Source: Branchiostoma floridae
Lineage: Eukaryota > Chordata > Leptocardii > Amphioxiformes > Branchiostomatidae
Length of the DNA stretch: 64,000 nucleotides
Direction: 5' to 3'
Assembly: GCF_000003815.2 (NCBI RefSeq)
Contig: NC_049994.1
Location: 15,260,070-15,324,069, forward strand
Within the stretch, counting starts at the first letter, position 1. Every line of letters begins with the position of its first letter. The translations under genes were made by a program, and so were the position numbers. The notes under the pieces were generated by a model that had not been told where the DNA came from, made no database searches, and worked only from the letters and a program-made list of their open reading frames with translations. Below, one piece after another: positions 37,401-49,400 of this stretch.

Positions 37401-40400
37401 CACCAACGTGTACTTTGACTTCCCTTCTTTTCCCTTCTCGTAGTACTTGATCAAGCTTTGGATCTCAGATGCCTCCTTTGCATGTTTTAGCCCGGATGCA
37501 TCAACAATGGTCGTGTAACCAGACCTTCGCTCCATGTTTTCAGGGAAGTCTTTCTTGTACACGTTTGAACTGAGGTATTCTGCTGTCTCTTTTGCATGCT
37601 TTATGAACGGGTCATCCGCAATGGAGGTGAAGATTCCAGTTCCCCTCTTCTCACGGTACATTCTCTGGTACTCAAAGTCGCTGACCATCTTTGAAACATT
37701 CTTAACTCTCTCTGTGTTGGGGTCATCAAGAGCAATGGTGTATGCCTGTTTTCTCTCATGTGCTGCTGCCTTGTAAATTGTATCACTGGCTAGCCTTGTC
37801 GAGTCCTTCACCCTCTCTGTAACAGGGTCGTCAACAACTGCAGTGAAACTTCCACGTCGTTGCAGAGCCCTCTTCTTGTACTCCAGTTCACTCTGATACC
37901 TGTTGACCTCCTTGACACGCTGTGCTTCCGGAGTGTCAACGACCGCGGTAAAGCTTCCGCGCCGTGTACGGAAGTTCTTGGTGTAAGCTAGCTCGTTCGA
38001 AACCTTTCCAGACTCCTGAGCGTGCTTTGTGGCGGCATCATCCGTGATGGCAGTGAAGCTGCCCCTTCTCTGGCGGAAGTTGCGCTGGTATTCAACATCA
38101 CTCTGGAACTGGTACACCTCTTTGGCCCTTTCGGTTGTGGGATCGGCTTCAACAGACGTGTAACCACCACGCTTTTCCAACTCCATTGGGAAGTCCTTGG
38201 TGTAGCCCTGTTGGCTTCCCAACTTGGACACGTCTTTGACGTGCTGAAGATTTTTGTCATCGGCAATCATGGTGAAGATACCAGTACCCTTCTTCTCACG
38301 ATACAGCCTCTCATACTCCAGTTGGCTTTGCAGCCTTTGGCTATCCTTTGCTTGCACTGTTGCAACATCATCAGTGACTGACTGATAGATCTCTCTCCTA
38401 GGCTTGTCCTTCTTCTGGTACTCGATACCACTAGAGAGCTTGGTAACATCTTTGACTCTCAGAGTTTCCGGATCGTCCGCAACAGCTGTGTAGTCCAACC
38501 TTCCTTCCAGGGTCATTGGATGGTCTTTTTGATATTCGACCTGGCTATGAAGCTTGCCAACCTCCTTCATTCGTTTGGACTCCATGTCATCGGTGACAGT
38601 CTGGTAAATCTCCCTTCTTGGCTTGTCTTTCCTTTCATATTCTATCTCGCTAGCCATCATGGTAACATCCTTGACTCTGCGGGTCTCTGGGTCATCAGCA
38701 ATTGAGGTGTAATCGAGACGACCCTCCAGTGTCATTGGATGATCTTTTTGATACTCAATTTGGCTGTGCAGTTTACCAACTTCTCTCATCCTGTTCGATT
38801 CCATATCGTCTGTGACCGTTTGGTAAATTTCTCTCCTGGGCTTGTCTTTCCTTTCATATTCAATTCCACTGGCCATGATAGTCATATCCTTAACTCTGCG
38901 GGTTTCAGGGTCATCTGCAACAGCTGTGTAGTCCAACCTGCCTTCAAGAGTCATCGGATGGTCTCTCTGGTACTCTATCTGGCTTTGAAGATGCCCAACT
39001 TCTTTCATTCTCTTTGATTCCATATCATCAGTCACTGTTTGGTAAACCTCTCTCCGCGGCTTGTCTTTCCTTTCATATTCGATTCCACTGGCCATCATTG
39101 TAACATCCTTAACCCTGCGTGTCTCTGGGTCATCGGCAATTGAGGTGTAATCGAGACGGCCCTCAAGTGTCATAGGATGATCTTTCTGGTACTCGATTTG
39201 GCTGTGAAGCTTTCCAACTTCTTTCATTCTGTTTGACTCCATATCATCTGTTACCGTTTGGTAAATTTCTCTTCTTGGTTTATCTTTCCTTTGATATTCA
39301 ACGCCACTGGCCATCAGTGTCATATCCTTGACACGGAGAGTCTCGGGATCATCTGCAACAGCCGTGTAGTCAAGACGACCCTCGAGGGTCATCGGATGGT
39401 CCTTCTGATATTCGACCTGGCTGTGTAGTTTCCCAACCTCCTTCATCCTCTTAGACTCCATGTCATCGGTGACTGTTTGGTACACTTCTCTCCTTGGCTT
39501 GTCCTTTCTCTCATACTCAACCCCACTAGCCATGATGGTCATATCTTTGACACGGCGAGTTTCAGGGTCATCTGCAACAGCTGTGTAGTCCAGCCTACCT
39601 TCAAGAGTCATTGGATGGTCTCTCTGGTATTCTATCTGGCTTTGCATATGCCCAACTTCTTTCATCCTCTTAGCCTCCACATCGTCTGTCACAGTTTGGT
39701 AAACCTCCCTGCGCGGTTTGTCTTTCCTTTGGTATTCATACCCGCTGGCCATCTTAGTCACATCTTTCACACGAAGAGTTTCGGGGTCGTCCGAGACCGC
39801 AGTGTAGTCATGCCTTCCCTCAAATGTCATTGGGTGGTCTTTCTGGTATTCAAGTTGGCTGTGCAACTTGCCCACTTCTTTCATTCTCTTTCCCTCAGGG
39901 TCATCTGTGACGGTTTGATACACCTCCCGTCTGGGCTTGTCTTTGCGTACGTACTCAACTCCGCTCGACAACTTGGTCACGTCTTTCACGCGAAGAGTTT
40001 CGGGGTCGTCAGATACTGCTTGGTAGTCTCTTCTTCCCTCAAAGCCCATGGGGTGGTCTTTCTGGTATTCAATCTGGCTTTGCAGGTGCCCTACCTCCTT
40101 CAGTCTCTGACTGTCCTTAGCGTCAGTGATAGTTTGATAGTACTGTCTCCTCTCTTTGTCTGGCTTCTGGTATTCAATCTCACTCTGCATCTTGCCCACA
40201 TCTTTGACTCTGACTCCTTCAGGGGTGTCAGCAACTGTCTTGTAGATGTCTTTCTCCTTGTGGTACCTTGATTCATACTCTACCTTGCTGGCAAGGTGAG
40301 TAGCTTCCTTGGCACGGATCGTGTTTGGATCATCATGCACGGATTGGTAGTCCTTCCTCCTCTCAAAGTCCATGGGGTAGTCTTTTTGGTACTCCAGTTG

Positions 40401-43400
40401 GGACTGAAGAGTTTTCATGCGCCTTATGCGTTCCTGCTCAGGGGTGTCAAGCTCTATATACCCGACATGTCCTAGCACTTCTTGCTTATACCGTTTCTCG
40501 TACTCAAGCTGACTGGACATTTTGTAGGCATCTTTGGCATGCTTAGAGCTTGGGTCTTCTTCCACTGAGGTGTATGCATGTCGTTTTTCCATGGCCAAGG
40601 GGTGATCTTTGACGTAGGAAACAGAGCTCTGCATCCTGGCAGCGTCTTTTTGTGTCTCAAGCTGCAGCTCATCAGTGATGGCTGTGTACCGGTCCTTCGT
40701 TTGTTTAGCCCTTTTCTGATATTCCAGTTCACTGCTGATGTGGGTTACCTCCTGAGCACGCTTTGTCACGGTGTCGTCCGGCGTGCTTTGGTACTTGAGT
40801 CGCCAGGTCATGTCTTTTGGGTGGTCGCGTGGATACTCCACAGTGCTCTGCTCGTGAGTTTGCTTCTTCTGCCCGATCATCCACCTGTCGACAACAGCCA
40901 CCATGCCTGGCTTGGCTTCCAGGTACCTGGGATAATCTCTGTAGCGGACGTCGCTCTGCATTCTGGCGAGCTCTGCACGACGCCTTGCCTCTGCCTCATC
41001 AGGGAGGCCGCCCTGGTAGCGCCACATCCTGTCTTTGGCTTCCTTCTCATACTCAGCCCGACTGAGCAGCTTGGTGACCTCCTGTGCCTTTTGCAGGAAG
41101 GGGTCAACCACAACTTGGTAGGTGTCTTGCGGAACCGCCCTGTACTCCTCGAAACCCTCCTGGGAGAGGATGTTCTGGGCCAGGTTTGTCAGCCTCCTTT
41201 CTGAGGAGTGCTCGCGATGAACAGCAGGGCTGCGGTCTCTGAACCTCCTTGCAACTGGTGGCGGCTCTCTTCCCCGTGGACGGTCTGCCACAGGGGGTCC
41301 TGGGGAGGGCGACCTACGGGTTCGGCGCATGGGGGATATCGGTTCAGCAGGAGAGCTTGGCGGTGTTGGAGGCCAGGAGCGAGGTTGACGGCGCACAGGC
41401 GTCGGATCCCTCCTGATGGTCTTCAGCTTCATTCTCTCTCCTCTGATCTGCACCTCCCGTTCGTACATCTCCACACATTTCGAGACTGAAGCCATCCAGT
41501 CTTCACCTTCTTCCCCTTCGGGGGGAGGTGGGGGGCGAGACGGTGGGGCTGTAGTTACCGGAGAGGCAGGAGGAGAGGGAGTGGGCGGGGCGGGCGCGGG
41601 AGGCGGCGGGCGCGGTGGCGGCGGCCTCTCTGGTGTCCCTTCGTCATCCGACGACATCGATCTTCGGAAACTGTCGGAGCGAATCCTTCTACGCATCCGT
41701 CTGGGGCTTGGTGGAGGAAGCAATTTAGCCTCTGCGGCCTTTTCGAACAGTTCCTTCTTGGTGCTTACGCCTGCTGCGATTTGTATCTCTTCCCTCTCTT
41801 CTGTCTCAGAGCTGCTCCAACGACCCTGTGAGAACTGCTGGAACATCTCTCGCTTCTGGATCATTTCATGGGAGGGCGTAGGCGGCCTGATAGGAATCAC
41901 GCGCTCTCTCTCTTCTCCCTCTTGCCTGACAAACTGGCCGACGGCGACTTTTTCGAACAGCTCTGCCTTCTGGCCAACATCCTGTCTAGGAGGAGGGGGC
42001 CGCTCTGGGGTTTCTTCTTCACTACCACTCCTTCCCCTTTCGAAGAGCTCTCTCTTTCTCACCACATCTTGCTGAGTTATCATCTGAAGAGCCTCTTCAG
42101 TTTCAGAGTTGGTTCTCCTCCACGACTGCCCGACTTTTTCGAACAGCTCTGCCTTTTGGCCAACATCCTGTCTCGGAGGAGGGGGCCTTTCTGGGGTTTC
42201 TTCTTCACTTCCACTCCTTCCCCTTTCGAAGAGCTCTCTCTTTCTCACCACATCTTGCTGAGTTATCATCTGGAGAGCCTCTTCAGTTTCAGAGTCGGTC
42301 CTCCTCCAAGACTGCCCAACATTTTCAAAGATCTCCTTCTTCTGACCGACATCAAACCTTGGAGGAGGTGGTCTCTCGGGCGCTTCTCCACCTTCGTCAG
42401 AGTCCATGTATCGACTGGCCCAATGGCCTTCGGCAACTTTCTCAAAGAGCTGTTTCTTCTGGCCGATGTCCTGGCGTGCCACTTGGATCTCTTCCCTCTC
42501 CGCCATCCTAACCTCGCTCACTCCTCTCTCGAAGGCCTCCTTCTTCTCACCAACTTCTTGGCGTGTAATTTGAGTTGGTTCTCTCTCATAATCCTCGGCA
42601 TCGCTGGCTCCCCGCTCGAACATTTCCTTCATTTGTCCGACTTCATGCCGGGTTACATGCCTTCGCTGCCTCAGCTCTTCTGCTCGGGCCATCTCAAACA
42701 TCGATTTTGCATCCCTGGCACTGAGAGTAGGACTCTCATCTAGCTCAGGAGGCACTGCCTGTTGTACGGTGAACTTGTACTTGTGCCCACTGCCATACTT
42801 CCTCTCATGAGCTTTGTAGATGACTTTCTGTTGCTGCACCAACATGCGGGATGTCTCTGCCGATATCTTCATGATACTCTGCTCGATCAAAGGGGGCACT
42901 TGGACCCTGAGACAGGACTCCTTAGCCACACGATCTGGAGATATTTCTTTAAGGAGGATGTAGACGTATCTAGTGTCTTCACTCACATCTTCCTGTGTTT
43001 TCACTTCCGTAATTGCTGGCCAACGAAGTTGCGACCAGGCATATGCTGTAAGTCGGTTTGGTTTGTCCTTCTTACCGAAACGGATCTTAATACGGAGCAC
43101 TCTTTCCCTGGACCCCCTTGGGAGTTGGATCTTCACGGTTTCGGTCCGACGTGCCACAACGATCTTGGGTTGGCTTTCCACCTTCTTTGTAACGCCTGTA
43201 TGGACAGCTTTTGCCGCCCTGACGCTAGTAACATGGCTAGCTCTTTCTTGGCTCATTGCAGAACTAGTGGCATGACTAGATCTTTCTTGAGTCATTGCAG
43301 ATGTAGAGACATGGCTAGCTCTTTCTTGACTCATTGAAGAAGAACTGACATGACTAGCTCTTTGTTCACTCTGTGAAGATGTAGTCACACGACTAGATCT

Positions 43401-46400
43401 TTGTTCACTCATCGCAGACGTGGTAACTTGGCTAGATCTTTCCTCACTCAGGGCATTAGTGGTTTTGATGGTGTGTTTCACTCCGCCACGAGACTTGGAC
43501 ACACCTTTGAGGGAAATACCCCTCAGTGTCCCTGGTTCTTGTTTTATGGTCACTTGGCCGATCTCCACTGGCAACGGAGGGATAGGTGGAGGGGGTTCTA
43601 CCTCCATTGCTGCACCAACCGCTTGTTGTACGGTGGTTGAAGCCTTCGCTTTCTTCTCCATCTCCATTGCTCTCATTCCCTGAGTGGGCTCAACGGTTGT
43701 TACGCCGCCTGACGTGGTCTTCTTTTTCTTCTGCATCTCTAAGGCCTGCATGGATTCCTCTGCCTCTCTCTTTGTTGTTACAGTTTGCTTACCATCTGAC
43801 CGGCTGGTTTCAGATTTAGCTCTTGCCTGAGACGCTTCAGCGTGGGATGTTTCCTCAGACTCTTGCTTTGAGACCACCTTGCCGTCGGAGGTCACAACTT
43901 CCCTGATGGTTTGCTTTGTGGAGGACCTCACTTCACGGACGCTTTCCTCATACTGGTATGAGCTGTATGACCCAGTTTTTACCAGCCTTCCTCCTGATAC
44001 ATGTTCTTGCTGAGGACTGCTGGATTTCTCCTCAATAGGCGGAGGAGTGCCAGGGTTGTGTGGATGTGGATTGCCAGGGTTGTGTGGATGTGGATTGCCA
44101 GTTTTGTGGCCTGGATTTCCTGCAAAAGGATGAGGGTTTCCAACCTCTTCTTCATCAAGCTCATCTGGATTGGTGAACACCGACGATGTACGTTGGCTAG
44201 GTTTCTCGACACGGACGGGAACATCTCTTACAACGTCTTCCGTTAAGGTTTCATATGAAGGAGGACTGGGGAAGTCCGGTTCCATGGGTGTTTCTGGAAC
44301 TTCGGGTTCCACTGCCTCCATGAGTGCATCCGGTACCACAGGGCTTGGAGCCTGTTCCATATAAGGTGGGGTGGGGACATCTGGCCGTCCCGTAGCTTCT
44401 GCAGGGCTGGGGAAGGCAGGCTCTACGAAGACGTCTTCTTCCATCGGAGAAGGTGGCCTCTCCAGAGGAACAGCTTCTTCTCCAGGAGATGTTGCTCTGG
44501 GAGAAACAGGTCTTTCCTCTGGAGTTGCCTCCTTGCTAGGAGATACTCCCCTGTGCTCATCAGGGGACACCTTTTCAGGAGGTGGACTGGGGAGGTCAAA
44601 GTCAATCAGAGCATCTTCGGCTTCCTCATACTCTGCAGGTTGTTCCTCTTCAGGCTCCTCGACAACAGGAGTTCGAATTGGTTCTAAAGGAGCGTCTGTA
44701 GACAAAGGCAGCTCTGTGAACTGCTCTGAGGGGCCCTCTTCTGCCTCCATGGCTTGTTCTATCCCCGTGTCTTCAACCGTAGGGCTTGGTGCCATCTCAA
44801 TGATGGGTCCTTCTGGTTCCTTCGGTTGAGTTTCCTCCTCAAAGACATCTTGCTGAGGAGGGCTGTCTTCTGGAGGAGTTACCTCAATGGATGGACTTTC
44901 TTGAGGTGGTTCTTCTTCTTGAGCTTCTCCTGGTGGAGGACTATCATCTCCTTGACCTTGATCTTGTGCACCTTCTGTGCCAAAGGCACCATTACCTTCT
45001 GCCTGATCTGCATTGTCAGATTCAGTATCTTCCTGACCAGGGTTTTGCTCTGGGTTGTATGCAGCAGGGGTTTCATGTTCACCAGGCTGGGCGTTACCGT
45101 TACCATCATTCTCATCATCACTACTGCCATTGTTGTTGTTGTTATTACAGTTAACAAGGGCAAGCCGTGAGCAGCCAGTAAGCACCCACATCGCGCCCTG
45201 TTGGTACGGCGCGGATTCCTGACTATCGAATTTAGGATGGCTCATAATTTATCGATTTTAGGAATGCCTACGCTGGACACTATGCGAACCCTGAGGCGCT
45301 CAGGTACTAGGTCTGATGGACCCGTTAGTTTGGGCTGCGCAAGGCTTTCCTCAAACACTCCTCAACTGTAAAAAAACAGTGTAATTGGCATATGGGCCAA
45401 GATCTCTGTGCTTCGGAATACTCATAAAGCGTCTATGTACGAGAAACGAATGGCAGCCGTTTTGCTGAAGAAAGGTCGACTGCTCTTCAGAAAATGAATG
45501 AAAAAAGAAACCAGGAATGACTAATGTCTTTTTCTAAGTGATTATCTGCACTGTGTTTTGTATGGTGTCTTATGTTGGAACAGTATTCACCAATTTTACA
45601 ACATGGAATTTTCAAATAGATAACCACTTAGAGAATGACATTTCAGAAAAAGATCAAACAGAGAGTAAGGCACCAATGTATAGAGAAAAGGAAGACTTAA
45701 AATGAATAAAAGGATAGATTATGATTCGGAAGAGTAGAGAGATATGTTGGGGATATAACGTTGATCCCGAAAACTGTGTAGTTCATCTTTCCATTGCAGG
45801 TGACCAGGTCTGTGATCTATTAGAGCACCCAGTGATATCCACACTCTGGCAAGCTTTTTAATAGTAGGTTTGTGCTAAAGATTTTGTACAGTACCTGGCT
45901 CTGAATCTTACTGACGCTCCTTATCCGGTTGTGTTCGGGGTTATCGGCTGTGTAACTGAACTTCCCTGCCAAAGCCTTGTAACCCTTCTGGTATTCGTTC
46001 TATGGAGAAAAGAAGAGGGACAGAAGGAAAGAGTCAAAGAAAGGAAGAGAACAGAAATGCAAAGGAAAACATTAAGCAGAAGGTTGCAAAGAATAGAATC
46101 AAGAGGTAAAAGTTAGAACATAGAGAATAGTAGAACAGATAAATTTGTAGAAAAGAGAAAAAACAGTTTGAAGTAACAGTGCCAATATACAAGTGTACAA
46201 GAGGAGAGAGCTTGATGTTCACATGTGTCCTGTACAGCTGATGTCTCTCTTTATATCTAAGATCATCTATATATAAGTATATCAAGGATATATAAGGGTT
46301 ATGGAATGACTCAGTACAAAAGTCATGATACTATATTGGATGAAGAGTCACCACATGACTTGGACCAATGCAGTGATGACTGCTACCCATTCAACATATC

Positions 46401-49400
46401 ACAATTTTATTCATGTATTGCAATAAGATGATGATGCAATGACCTTCATGTCGGTGTAAGCATTCTAGTACAAGTAATGAATCATCAGATACAGGCTACT
46501 TTTAACTCTATAAAGAATCACCACATGATGCTACATTACATCAAAGCAGTCACAACCGCAACCCATTAAATTATCCAACATTTTATTTATCACAACAACA
46601 GATGCAGTGGCCATATTCGCGCCTACATTCCAGTGCAAGTAATGATCGCGACAGGCTACTTTTATCTCTAATGACCCACATGTAATAATAGAAGCAAGGG
46701 GCCAGTTCCCTGCCAAAGCACTTACGCAGTAGTACAGGCACACACATGGCACCCTACAGTTTAACGACTATCGAGACATGGATCAGAACTATTCGTTGAT
46801 GATTGTATACCATTCAGTACATATTCACAGGCCTAACACAAAGACTTAGATATTTTTAATACATGTATACAGTCAACAACATGCGTGTACCAAAGGAACA
46901 GAACAACAAACACGTAGCATGATCATCCATCTTTCTGACTGCGATTTATGGATAGAACTGCCATGCTCTTCCGAAAGGATTCAATCATGAAACACAAATT
47001 TTAAATACAATATTATAGAAGCTGTACGTAGACATCTAGAATCTACGAATTACATCTATACCCAAAGGGAAATTTAGCAAAAGATAAGCATGCAGACATC
47101 AATCCGGCAATGCGACAAGCAGAGCAAAAATAGCAGTAGACAGCAGCATTCCTGAGTACAATCTCCATCCAGCAAGCCTTATTGCCCATCGATAACATTG
47201 ACAGACATACAACACCAACTTACATGTGATCCTTTGACTGATACACCTCAACAAATTAAAAAACCAAGCAGTGCAGAAACTCCTTGGTACCGATCTGTGA
47301 ACAGAATCCCCAGTGCAAGTCCTACATGTACGTGCTAGTCAAAGAATGGAAAGGCAGTGCAGGATGATGGAAAAGAATGCCGCTATTTATATCCTCACTC
47401 CTTTTTTGGAAAACATCTGTTGACTCAGATGGACCCCCTGGATAGATCTATCAGGGCGAGTCTGGTATAATCATCATGGAAATATTTTTAGTACCAGAGG
47501 GCATCAACTTTTGGATAAATAATGCGGCATTAAGGGTGGGAGGAATTTGAGTCCAAGCGGATGCCGAACCTTCTCAGTGATGCACACCAAAAACATGTTT
47601 TGTAACATGTGGCAAATCATTGCGGTACAAAAGTGAACTCCGTCCTGGAACATTCTCGTGGTTACATCACCATAAGGCCACACAAGTTTGCTTTTATGGA
47701 GAGCAACTCTAGACACACCAAATCTGTCATGCATAGTGGTGAAAAAATCTTGAGCTTGCTTAGCCAAAAATAGGACTCATATGCATGCTCCCCTTTTTGA
47801 CAGTTCGTTTTGATAGCAATTACACATGTAAGACAATATTCTCCCTTCTTCAACAATGAGCCCATAGAAACTCATCATTGACCAACTTGTCACCACCATG
47901 TAACCCACAACTTTACATCTGCCTGGCTTTATCTTTATAGCCTCATTGCACGGAACAACTGTCGGTAGAGAGTAGTACAAAAGATGGAGATGTCAACTTT
48001 GCCTTCTCCAAACTAGTCTAAGAGAATGTATCAGAGACTGGGACAAAACATAACTTACCAGGGCTCACATACAAGAAACCCTGTAAATTCTACAACTGAC
48101 ATACATTCTGAAAACAGCTTTAAAAAAAGCCGAACTCGTAAGCCTGTAAAAGATGCTAGGCGAAACATCTGATGTCTTGTGGCTCTGGCTGAAGATCTCT
48201 CTGGTGCCAAAAGGTTACATGCAGCAAGTGGTCAGTGCTACCTGCTATGGAGAAAATGTATGATGAAAATCTCAAGCTGTAAATCAAATAATTTTCTTAC
48301 CTGGCTCTGAATCTTGCTCTGTTGACGGAGGCGGATGTTCTCAGGTGTGTCCACCACAGGTGTGTAACCCTTGATCTTCGACTTCTCATAGTCCTCGTGG
48401 TACTTGGTCTGTTGGGAAGGACGGGCGACAAAACGCGAAATAAGCACCATCGCAATGTTATGTAGATAAAACACAGAAAAAGCCTAATATAATAATAATA
48501 TAAACTTTCCTTGCATGTTATTTAACCTTCTTTCCCCAACTAACCTTGTAATCATGGTAAATTTAATGCCAAAAGGAAAATTTGGCAGGAAATAGGTTAA
48601 AAAGTTGACATATTTCTTTTTTAATTTTAGTTGTGATATTTCAGCTTAAAATCCAGCATATCAACAAAAAGGTTTTCTTCCTCTTTTTGCCATTACTAGC
48701 CTGGTATTCATCCATTTGCAGCTTGTGTCTGCTTCCCTTTTAGAGTAGTGATGATTGGGAAGCAGACATTAGCTGACGAGTGCTGGATACCAGGCTATTC
48801 TGTTCATTTACAGCCAAACTGAACAAAATAGAGTCTATGATTCTAGAAAATTGCACTAAGAATCTAATGACATTATACGCTTAGCACAAAGACAAACATG
48901 TTCAATACCCTGTAAAATACATGATTGTACACTTAGTCTAACAACAATGCAATAAGAATCTATATTTACTATAACTTGTAGTGTAGTAGGCAACAGGTAT
49001 AACAACAACAAGTAAAAACATCACAAAACCATTCTATTTATCATCATCATCATTAACTATATGGGAATATGAATTATGATGCACATTCACACATTTGTAT
49101 ATGTTCATGCACTCCTGTATCTGTGTGTGTGTATGTGTGTGCGCACGTGTGTTGTGTGCACGTGAATGCACAGTCTGTGTCTGCATGCATGCGTGCACTT
49201 TGGAATCCTGTTGTTCGTACATCATCAGTTTGACATCTTCCAGTACAGGTTGCTCCAACAAGTCATGCTTATAGAAGAACTGTTGTTTAACTAGCATATT
49301 CCAGTTTGCATGCTGTTTCTGTAACAACAAACACTAGTCAGTACAACATCATTATACATTCATTTATTATTATTAATTAAACTAACTACATGCTTAAGAA

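Noticed and set aside
30067-45170. Many long plus-strand frames opposite the giant exon, for example 36246-37040 and 39477-40271
   Set aside because: They repeat with the module period and are the antisense reading of the nebulin array; no family resemblance.
49034-49330. 98-residue minus-strand frame that might be an extra exon
   Set aside because: No module pattern, and it runs into a CA/GT microsatellite; no convincing splice pair.
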